Source: Watersipora subatra
Lineage: Eukaryota > Bryozoa > Gymnolaemata > Cheilostomatida > Watersiporidae
DNA: 64,000 nt
Assembly (NCBI RefSeq): GCF_963576615.1
Contig: NC_088708.1
Coordinates: 45,867,196 to 45,931,195 of the forward strand
Reading direction: 5' to 3'
Shown: positions 9,587-20,100 of the stretch, piece after piece
How positions within the stretch are numbered: position 1 is the first letter of the stretch
Layout: every line of letters starts with the position of its first letter
The notes under the pieces: generated by a model
The model's input: the letters and a program-made list of their open reading frames with translations, nothing else
Told to the model about the DNA's origin: nothing
The model's database searches: none
Made by a program: the position numbers and the translations under genes

Positions 9587-10130
9587 ACACTGCGCTTTCC
9601 GAGCTTTGCGACGGTTTGTTTACGTTGAAACACGTGTTTCCTCTTCATAATCTCGGGCGTGCAATCGTATCTTTCAGCAGTTCCGTACAAAATAGGTAGT
9701 TTAAAAGCCACGAACTATTGATTAATCAAAGAAGGTTGTCACTGTGGCAACACAGCCTTCACTAGCAAAATTTTATTTGTTTGTTGTATTCAAATTTTCA
9801 TCTTGCATCATCATTATCATAATATTGACTAATTACCACAATAAAGATTGCCCATATATATCATTTTTAATTATTGATTGGTTTTGACCAAAGCAAGTGC
9901 TGCACTCTGTTGTTACCGGTATTGTATCAGTATATATTTTGAAATAAGTTATGAGGTTTGCACTTGAATTGGAGCGTGTGAAATTTTGCAACATTCGCAA
10001 AGCTACTACTTTCAGAAACTTTTTGACTCACACTTGCGCCGTCAAAGATGTCGTTGACGTGTGTCTAAGCAAATTCGTCTATAACAAGCCATTGGCGATT
10101 GCGATTTTGGGGTTTTATTCATTACATTAC
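9587..10130. other. Unassigned spacer
   Basis: No supported exon or element. An open frame at 9951-10229 has no recognisable protein and runs into the next inverted-repeat element. Confidence 0.4.
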
Positions 10131-10566
10131 TACGGGGACGAGTATAACTGGAGTGGCTCAGAACCTGGTCACTTGACGCGGAATTTTCTGTTTTTGTCAC
10201 ATGTCTTGCACATGCCCAGTTGCATTTAATCATGTATCATGATAAATATTAGACACTGGCCACAATGCTATATTCTATCACAGCAATATTGCAATAACCC
10301 ACTACTATAACCCAATACTGTTAAGAAATATAACATAAGATATTACGCAAAAATGTGCATAAATAGTTGCAGAATCTTGCATAAGATTATTGTACACAGA
10401 GAGGTATTTGGAAAATGTATAGAAAAATAGAGAAATGTATAAAAAAAATATAAATCTCGAGAAAAATGGTAAGATTTGGCATGAGATATTAAATATTAGA
10501 CAAAAACAAAAAATTCCCCGTTACGTGACCAGGTTCTGAGCCACTCCAGTTATATCCGGCTCCGTA
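10131..10566. mobile_element. MITE-like element with about 65-bp terminal inverted repeats
   Basis: The left end (10131-10195) and right end (about 10502-10566) are inverted copies that share a perfect core from ATAACTGGAG through CAGAACCTGGTCAC, plus an imperfect outer part. The centre is AT-rich and non-coding. A clear target duplication could not be fixed (TAC lies next to both ends), so the superfamily is undetermined. Confidence 0.7.
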
Positions 10567-11812
10567 CTACGGAGCCGTGACATCTTCGATTGTTGGTGCT
10601 TAGGCTAAACTCTTTTTTCGTTAGTTTGTGAAGTCGTTCGGCTTGTAGTAAAGTTATAAGCTTACATCCGATTGAACTTTAGACCTAATCGGACTAACAT
10701 TCAATATTTTACTCCTTTTGTGTCGGTCATGTGAGAAACTAGCCTAATATCGTAATCCACCAAAACATCGCCTCCCGTACGGCTATAACCGTTTACTACC
10801 ATTGTAAATTTATGGAAGCGTGCCAAAACGTCCTCCTGCGAATGCTGCTTACCCAAACGTATTTATTTTATCATTTCAATGTGTTTTGCTGTAACTTTTT
10901 ATTATAATATGTACTTTAGCTCTTTTTTCAGTGGTAGTTTTAATAACACGTTCTATGTAATTTGGAAGTTTCGCAGATTCAGTTTTCAGTAATATTGCGT
11001 GCTGGTCAAAAACTAATGGGATATTGTATTTTGACTGTAATTAACCTAGCAGTAGATTTTGAGGGTCAATCTACGCCGTCTGTTCTGTCAAAAAGCTAGT
11101 AACAACTAGCCATTTTACTAACACCAACATAAAAAAATATGTGTGGGAATTAAATGAAGAGTAATGTATTTTTATAACACTCATGTGAGGTAAACCAATT
11201 TACGGATTTGTCAAGTTGAAATAGAGCAGTTTATATGCTAAGTTTCACGCCTGTTATTGATAATGTGTGAAGTTCAGTTAGATCGTTGTATCGTTCATAC
11301 ATGTTTATGAAGATGTCAAAAATACTCAGTGAATGTAGTAAAACACCAGAACTGGTTTGATCAGAAGTTTCAACTGTCACACGTAGAACTTGATTGCTCA
11401 GTAACATACAATAATATTTAGCAATCATTTCAAAATTTGCAAACTTTAGTGATAATTAAATACTGGTGATTGACAACTAAGTTTATGTGCACCATTGTTT
11501 TGTTTGACTCCCCAATTTTTCCTTACAGTGAGTAGGTAGCAGTGAATGTCACAGGCCAGTTGGTCCCATTTTATCAATAGTGTATAAATCTATGAATACA
11601 CAATTTGAATTTCTGTAATCGAAGAGGACCCAAGTTTACCACCAAGTTTTTTTCTTCGGTAAGCATCGTGACCCAACAGTCACTACAACTTGCTTCACAC
11701 GTTACACTATTCTTATTATTATTCTCTTTACACACGCAGAAGTATGTTATTAAAACTTACTTTTTTGTAGCTTCTGATGTACTCTCGACTTAGCCATAAT
11801 GGTATATTTATA
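10567..11812. other. Unassigned spacer
   Basis: I see no exon with splice support, no RNA gene and no transposon ends. Confidence 0.4.
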
Positions 11813-12058
11813 TTAAGCAGTTTGAAAATGTGTCAAGTGTTTGTGAGAATAACAATTATAATCGGTATGCGGTTCTTGGTTGCGGTACGCTGTCTGATTC
11901 AGATATTGAACACTAGTACCAAGTAGAACACCGATAGTATCAAAAAGTTTAAAGTTTGTTTGTGTTGATTTCTCAATTTCTGGCCAACCAAACAGGGTTG
12001 GTGTTACCTGCAGTGAAGTATAAAACAGGCATATCTTAGTCCATGGATAGAAGTGCAT
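11813..12058 (-). pseudogene. Possible decayed DDE transposase fragment (PIF/Harbinger-like)
   Basis: The minus-strand reading contains IGVLLGTSVQYLNQ followed by a Tyr/His-rich NCYSHKHLTHFQ. This resembles the GVLDGTS...YYSxxRHYHC region around the first catalytic Asp of HARBI1-like nucleases, but that Asp is not kept. The match rests on a short pattern and could be chance. No inverted repeats were located. Confidence 0.3.
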
Positions 12059-12718
12059 AAATCTTCAATGTATTTTCTGCTTTTTTATTTTTTAGCTAAT
12101 AAAGTTTATTTCCTGTTTAGCATTAAAACACTAAAGAGTTAATGTTGTGCCATTATTATGGCACAAAATCTAGCCTTTTAAATTTGAGATCCAAGCTTCT
12201 GAAATAGAAAATAAAAAAAATGCAATAAGGTGATGAAATAACTTTGCCGAATGGAGACACCGCTAAAACCTACAGAGCTATCAGTATTATTAGTACAAAA
12301 AGATAAAAGCAAACTTCTACAACGCTTGAATGTTGTCGGATTACGTGAATTATATAAAAACAAACAAAGTAAACAAAGACGCATGCAGCAGTTATTTTCA
12401 GACAAAAAGGGAATGAAGAATTTTGAAAGTTTTTAAGTCATAAACTACAGTGGTGTGCATAAACTTGGAATCACCAGTTAAATCTTCAAATATGTATGTT
12501 TATATGCTGTTGTCTAAGAAATTTTTTGGAGTTAAGTGCCTCAACCCCACCAATATATATATATCATTTGAAAGGGAAAATTCTGAAGAACAAGATGATG
12601 CCAAATATTCGAAAATTTTCTCAGATTTTTATCGCTGGGGGTGGATCTACCGAAAGGCAGACTTATTGCAGGCTATGAATGTTGTTAGTGAAAATAGATA
12701 AAACAGGATACAAACAAA

Positions 12719-12753
12719 CTCTTTTATCCAAATTGGTGGCCCTGAAAAGGGCC
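12719..12753 (-). promoter_or_regulatory. Histone mRNA-type 3' stem-loop and downstream element inside a Tc1 transposon
   Basis: On the transposase strand, 53 nt after its stop codon, lies GGCCCTTTTCAGGGCC (12753-12738): a 6-bp stem and a 4-nt UUUC loop, preceded by CCAAC and followed by ACCAA. This matches the metazoan replication-dependent histone stem-loop in stem length, loop and both flanks. Twelve nt further on is AAAAGAG (12725-12719), like the purine-rich histone downstream element that pairs with U7 snRNA. The opposite strand would have a GAAA loop and does not fit, so the signal is directional. Use in 3' end processing is inferred. Confidence 0.8.
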
Positions 12754-12806
12754 GTTGGGTGATTGTTGGTCTTCAGAAGGACTGGTAAAGTGTCTCGAGC
12801 TGAGCA

Positions 12807-13829
12807 CTAGTATTTTATTGGCCAGCCCTTGTTCTTGATCACCATCTGACACCGTCGAGGCATGCTGTTTACCAACTTTCTGAGCTCTTCAGGAGTGATG
12901 ATGTGATGCCAAGCATGAATAATCTTCTCTATGAGCTCCCGTTTTGTCTTTGGTTTATCTTTGCTGACTATCACACCAATACGCTACCAAAGAGTTTCAA
13001 TGGGATTCAGGTCAGGGCTTTGTGCTGGCCAGTCTATTACCCTCACATTACTTCTGGTCATCCACTCCTTGACTCTCTTGGCACAGTGGCAGGGTGCATT
13101 GTCATCCTGGTAGTAATAGGGTTGGTTGTTGCTGGTGAACAGGCTCCGAGCACTTGGAAGCATGACATCTTCCATGGTCTTGATGTATTTGTCTCCATTC
13201 ATCATGCTTTCACAAATGGAGAGTCTTCCCACACCAAAAGCTGTCATGCAACCCCATACCATGACTCCAGTATGGTGCTTGATGGTTGGTAGCGTACAAG
13301 CCGGGCTGTACTCCTCTCCAGGTCATCTCCTCACATAACAATTTCCAGAGTGGTTTTGGATGGTAAATGTTGACTCATCACTGAACAAGACCCTTTGCCA
13401 TTGGGCTGTTGTCCAGAACCGTTTATCTTTAGCCCACTCTAGACGACGCTTTCGCTGTTTCTCAAAAACTAAGGGCTTGCGCATTGCCTTGCAGCCTTTT
13501 AAACCATTTGCAAGCAGTCTTCTTCGCACTGTACTGGGGTGAATCTCAATATCTCTGTTGTCCTTGATCTCCTTACAAAGTTGAGTACTGTGCAGATGTC
13601 TGTCAGCGAGGGATCTTCGTACCAGGTACCGATCTTCGTGGATAGTCGTCTTCTTGGGTCGTCCAGCAGAGTAGGTGAGTTTAAGACTGCCATTGGAGGT
13701 CCAATTCTTGATTGCAGTGTAGACTGCCTTCTGAGAACGACCACATCTTCTGCTGATCAGATTGATATATATAATATCTGGCATGGCATCATAATTGGCG
13801 GGAAAATAGAAAGCAAATGGAAGATTCAT
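12807..13829 (-). pseudogene. Tc1 transposase with two in-frame stops
   Basis: One frame spans about 340 codons from ATG 13829 to TAG 12807-12809, the normal length for Tc1. The N-terminal part has a helix-turn-helix (SQKAVYTAIKNW) and the GRPKKT AT-hook-like linker. The catalytic core has the first Asp in VLFSDEST, the second in QDDNAPCH, and the Glu in DLNPIE. Exactly 34 residues lie between the second Asp and the Glu, which makes it DD34E. In-frame stops sit at 13323-13325 (TGA, after CYVRR, probably a CpG transition) and just after NPIETLW (at about 12981-12983, TAG). All catalytic residues survive, but no full protein can be made. Confidence 0.92.
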
Positions 13830-13882
13830 TCGATATAGAGTGAACAAAACAATGTGATTCCAAGTTTATGCACACCACTGTA

Positions 13883-14164
13883 TATCTATAGCTGATATTA
13901 ATTTCAGCAGACTGCTACGATCAACCTGTGAAGGTCATTTTCATACTATTTGGAAGGTTCTAGCTATAACTTCATTGCATTTGATGTATTAAAGAGGTAG
14001 TGGAGACAAAATGCTCAATCAGTTTTGTTAAGCAATGTTATGAAAAAGAAAAGTCATATCATTACTAATTTAGATAACGCAGTTAGACCACTGTCATTAT
14101 ATTCTTCTACTTGTAGAATTTCATCAAAAAACAATTTATCCGAAAGAATTTACATACAGTAACC
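13883..14164. other. Upstream region of RRAGC
   Basis: AT-rich, with no TATA box that I can place with confidence. It would contain the RRAGC 5' UTR and promoter. Confidence 0.4.
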
Positions 14165-17100
14165 ATGGTAAGTCCTTCATTTGTAGTTTCAGCGAATAAT
14201 AAGGCATTACTTTTTAGGCTCTTATCAACTCATAGAGTCTTCTGCCATATGTATCTGCCATGTCCAAGAGACTTGCTTGAATACAGTCAATATGGAGTTA
14301 TCCAATATTCAATTTTTCCTCAGATTATATCTATCCTATAATGAGGTATTCAGTCTGCAATAAGGTCATCTCGCCATCACACAGCATAACTTGCAACCTA
14401 TATATCAATGATTTGTAATAGATCATAAGTTTTATATGTCTGCACCTATCATACACCTATTCTATCAATCCGAATGTCTATATTTTAATATTGCTTGGTG
14501 TAGCATCAAGTAGGTATATCTGCTATCAGACACATTGTGTGAATGCAATTATTTACATAAAATAGATCCTAAATGAAATATATGTACCGTGAAATATGAC
14601 TAATACAAAACATGTTTAACTTGCTGTAAGTCTAGCATGCGATGATTTTACCGTGCCATAAGTTTGCCATACAATGCATTAAACTATAGTAACAACTAAC
14701 ATGTGATATAACAACCAGTCATTATAGAATGACTACTATCGAGTATATTTACTATAATTGTGAGAACAACAATTTGGTATGTTATCATTCTTATATTATT
14801 CACACTTTATTGACTCCAGAGTTATGCTAGAGATGAAGACGAATCTTTCGGCTTCAACGGACCGACACATGTAGGCTCCTTTTCAAAGCCACTCGCCTAT
14901 GGCTATGAAGATGATATTGAACATGAACCCTTTCCCGGGGCATCACTTCCCGCTGACAAGAAGCCGAGGATACTCCTTATGGGACTCAAGAGGTCAGAAA
15001 CACTTTTTCAGTTTAAAATTTTCTTCTGTTATAGAGGTTTCCCTCAGACAATCCTCCCTTTTAGTAATTTATTTTTTTCAAAACTTACTGTTGGGTATTC
15101 TCTTCACCACACGCATGCATCTCTCACTCTCTTGTCATCTGTTTATTCCTCATTTCAGGTTTTGTCTTTAACATGTATCTATATCTCACACGTGTCTATA
15201 AGTTTTCTAGCTTTCAGTTGATATATCTTTAGGAGTGGAAAATCGTCAATACAGAAAGTTGTCTTTACAAAGATGTCCCCGAATGAAACTCTATTCTTAG
15301 ACAGCACACCTAATTTGGTTAAAGAAGGTAATTGTATGCTTGTTTTTTGACTCATTAGATTAGCCACAACCTTTTTCTGGTGGAAAGCAAACTTACAGCA
15401 TTTTAAATCATTTCGAGTTATAACGATACCAGCTGTATGTCCAGCGTTGCAGGTAATAAAAAAGTTTTTGCATAGAAAATTTATTTCGTATTGGCTGAGT
15501 TACTATAGCCAATTAGTTCCACATTCTGATGGATTTGAGTAATCTACGCTAGTACTTGAAGGTTGACTTGCGACAAAATTCACATTACTGTTATTTGATA
15601 TGAAAAGATTCACCATGTCTTACTCTGTTGTGTTGTAGGTGCAAAATATGTGGAAAGGTGATTACAAGCTCTTAAAAGCTCAAAAACAAACAGAAAATCG
15701 CAGTCGCACGAGACCGCCGTAGTTTGGATTCCCTTTCCAAAACGGCTCAAAATATGATGTAGTTGTGAGAGATGGTTTCTGTTTACACTTTCATGCAACC
15801 TTATTCGTCGAAATATTTTCACAAATATACTTCACGCATTCAATAAAACTATGTCTATTGATCTTACGCGTCTATTTTATCGTCATCGCAATGCTGTCAC
15901 TTTTAGCACTATCTTATAACTTACCGTAAACAATCGTTAAATTTTTTAACCTTACCTCGAATGAGTACATATCATTGTCTGATAATCATGACGAGTCTGT
16001 TGGTCACCTGTGATAATCGAAAAGTGCTGCAAAAATTATTTGCGAAGTATTGGGTCACATGATCAGATTACGACTAGATGATTAGACCAACCCGAAACAA
16101 AACTGTAAAGTAGCGAGCATCTATATTTGATACGGGGTCTTCGGTAAAACCCGAAGTGTTTGTCATAAACTAGTACTACGAAAAGTTTTATATTGAGCCC
16201 TTTATTGGCTTTTCAATTTATGTGAGAATATACGTGACAAGACGATAACCAAATTTCGTGGTTACGTCATTGAAATAAAGAGATTTCAATCTACGGCGGC
16301 TTTTCGTTTTTGAGCTTTTAAGAGCTTGTAATCACATTTCCACATATTTGGCACTTACAACACAACAGAGTAAGACATGGTGAATCTTTTGATACCAAAT
16401 AACTGTAATGTGAATTTAGTTGCAAGTCAACCTTTAAGTAATATTATATTAGATATATAACTTATTATAGTAACTCTTATTATAGTAACCTAATCTTTAC
16501 TATAATAAGATCTCTCACGCATTCGTGATCTTCAATGGTGTTAGCTGAAGTGTGCTATTTAACCAACCGGCATTAGATATTGGCAGGTGCATAGGTATGT
16601 GCACAATTATTTATTAGTATAGCCAGTTGGATGTGTAGTGTAATGAGTAGTACGCCTGTCTGCAGAACTGGAGGTTCTGAGTTAAACTTAAGTGCAAACT
16701 GGATTTTTCATTCCTAAAACTTCATGGCTATAACCGGATGCATGAACGACAAAACAAACACTAAGATTTATATAGAGATTAGCTGAAGCCCGGCGTTGCA
16801 GAGGTAATAAAAAACTTTCTCTATTTTTATTCCTTTTTTACAATTTTAACTTTTAAGTGAAAGTATTTGTTTATTTCTGTATGTCTGGTCAATGCAAAAT
16901 TTAAATATTTGAAAGCTCAAGGCATAGCTACAGGAGATTGGTGAAAAACATTTCTTACTTTTTATGCTACACATTCAATCGAGATTTAAAATAGCTTATA
17001 AACAGTGCAGGTAATGTAGTTGCTATTGACTAAGTTTCTTTACACATTGAATTTGAGTAACTCAAGCTAGTCATAATATTTATTATAATAAGAGCTGTGT

Positions 17101-20100
17101 CCATCCTTCCGTTCGGGTGTTAAGAAAAAAGATTGCACCTCACTCACTTAAATCGAACCCTTATATTTGGTTGTGTGAATATTAGGCCAACGGCACCAAC
17201 ACTAAATCATGCAGCCAACTTGCCACAGTTTTGTCATTGTCTAAGTACAGGCCGGCTGCACTCTGTTATAGGAATTTCTAGGCTAGTTGGACTTTATTCA
17301 GTGTTGTTGTATGAGCTCAACTTAGCTATAATCTGTATCCCTGCTTTTAAACAATGACACGTCGTTGTAGACATCTGCAATAACTCATTTGTCCAGTTCC
17401 AGATCTGGGACTTTCCAGGCCAAATAGATTTCTTTGACTCAACATTCGACTCAGAAACCATTTTCAGTGGCTGTGGCGCACTGATATTCGTCATTGATGC
17501 GCAGGTTAGTGCTTACTAGCATTGTATGGGATTTATGGTTTCAGGTTTTTTAAAAATGGTCTGGAGTTATCTGTCAACAAAGGCCACCAAAAACTTATTC
17601 AAGTGTATGAAAGGTTATGAAAACTTTGAAGTTGTCACCCTACTTGATAAAAAGATTAAGCTGATCACTTTCACAATATCTACAGCATACTAAGCTTGAG
17701 TTTGATGCTTATTAGGTTTTAAAACGCCGAAGGTAGCGGATAGTGCCATTTTGTTGAGATAAAAAGTTGACAATGTTATACAAGAGTGATAATATTAACA
17801 CTGCTATGAAATACAAACCTTATGGAAGCGCTGAAAGGGCTTATTCAACTGGTATGGTGCAGAAAAGGAAGTTTTGTTAATATGAAATATACAAATACAA
17901 AATAATATAAATATACAAAATATTCCTTAGCTTAATTCAACAGAATGTTTGTTGAAGATTTTAGTATTGTGAATTGTTATGTATAATCAGCAGTCTTTAT
18001 CAACTAGCATTAAACTCGGCGATGCCCCGAATTTCTTTTATGCGTAATCAGATAGCCAGCAGGTGGGTATTTAAAAGGCTGCTTCTCAAGAACCAGACGG
18101 AGTATCGAAACCAAACATTTTAGTATGTTAGGAATTCACAGAGCATATACATGCGAAGATTGGATGAAATCAGCCAGAAAATATAGGAATTCATAGCATG
18201 TGTATGCAGACTACCAGATAGACAAACACAAGGAGAAACTGGGATTTATTAATATAGTTTTCTTTTTCCTTTCTGTTTCTAAAGAGAAATTGTGAAAAGA
18301 AAAGCCAGTGCGAGCCAAGTGAAAAGAAGCCAATTGCGAAAAAAGGTTATCACGATTTTATCAAGAAGTTCACAAGCGTATTTTAGCAGTATGTAAATAA
18401 TATTAAAAAATGCTATGGTGGTCAGTAGCTGTTATTAACAAGGAAGTTCCTTCTCATGAATTAGACAAACCTTTTCGCTTTTACTTTTTGTTGATGAGAT
18501 TGTCATCTCCTTGTGAACTTCGTTTTATTTCTGATGTTTTAAATCATCAATTTGAGATTACCAATACTGTACACACTTACAGTATATACTGTACACACCT
18601 ACAGTATATACTGTACACACTTACAGTATATACTGTACACACTTACAGTATATACTGTACACACTTACAGTATATACTGTACACACTTACAGTATATACT
18701 GTACACACTTACAGTATATACTGTACACACTTACAGTATATACTGTACACATTTACAGTATATTCTGTACACACTTACAGTATATACTGTACACACTTAC
18801 AGAATATACTGTACACACTTACAGTATATTCTGTACACACTTACAGTATATACTGTACACACTTACAGAATATACTGTACACACTTACAGTATATACTGT
18901 ACACACTTACAGTATATACTGTACACACTTACAGTATATACTGTACACACTTACAGTATATACTGTACACACTTACAGAATATACTGTACACACTTACAG
19001 TATATTCTGTACACACTTACAGTATATACTGTACACACTTACAGAATATACTGTACACACTTACAGTATATACTGTACACACTTACAGTATATACTGTAC
19101 ACACTTACAGTATATACTGTACACACTTACAGTATATACTGTACACACTTACAGTATATACTGTACACACTTACAGTATATACTGTACACACTTACAGTA
19201 TATACTGTACACACTTACAGTGTATACTGTACACACTTACAGTATATACTGTACACACTTACAGTATATACTGTACACACTTACAGTATATACTGTACAC
19301 ACTTACAGTATATTCTGTCAAGTCCATATTCCTTTATTAAGCTGTTATTCATTTTGTGCAGTTGATTATCAATCATATTTTTTGCTGTCTCATTTTGATC
19401 AGACAATGCGCAGCAACGCGCTAACGTATTTATGAGAAGTAGATCGGTTTTTTAAACTTTGTATGATAAAACTAACAAAATAACTGTATACATGTACAGT
19501 TGTAATACTTGTTGTCAAAACCTTACAAGAACAAAAAATCTTGCTTTCATCATTTTATGATGACGATTTGACAAGTAGACCAGGGTACTCAACTGACACT
19601 TCCCGCGCCCTCATTTATGAATACATCTTATAATTCAGCACTGGGATCAGTTGGGGCTGAAAGCTAATCTCAATATCACTCAAGCGGAACAATACGCTAA
19701 AACTCTCTTAGATTTTCCATAATTTGTTCCTTTAAACTTTATTTTATAAAGATTGCAGAAAGTTTAAGCAAATGTTGCTCCACTGGTGAGGCAGCATTGA
19801 TTCAACCAAATTATAAGATAATTTCAGAATCGATCAGTCTAGGTTTCATGTGATGGATGAGTTTTTGTCTTATGTTCGCCACACAATTGAGTTTTATTTG
19901 AGTCTCTTTATAGGTATATCTATATATATATATGCTAGATGAATGCTCGGCAATAAAAAATTTTTTGCGCAGGTTTGTTTTTATTTAACATAAAACCAGT
20001 TACCGCTCTAACTTTCAAACTTAATATCACGAGAAAAGTGTTTTGTGTGGTGGAAATAAATTAAGAGAAAAATGTAAACAGCTGTAAAGGTGCTTGAATG

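Larger units (their letters stand above)
12448..13880 (-). mobile_element. Tc1-type DNA transposon, full length, inactive
   Basis: 1433 bp with perfect 27-bp terminal inverted repeats (12448-12474 and 13854-13880, beginning CAGTGGTGTGCATAAACTTG), each flanked by the TA target duplication (12446-12447 and 13881-13882). It carries one DD34E transposase gene on the minus strand, interrupted by two stops, and a histone-type stem-loop in the 3' UTR position (12738-12753). Perfect inverted repeats with few lesions suggest moderate age. Confidence 0.95.

Noticed and set aside
12251-12436. Plus-strand ORF with Lys-rich helix
   Set aside because: No family recognised and no start or splice support; it abuts the Tc1 insertion site.
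18565-19318. CRISPR-like array
   Set aside because: Units are contiguous with no spacers, and the genome is eukaryotic.
18410-19435. Long open frames (341 and 262 aa) of repeating [22 protein letters not shown]-like peptides
   Set aside because: They are translations of the 22-bp satellite; the unit simply lacks stops in these frames. No homology or splice context.
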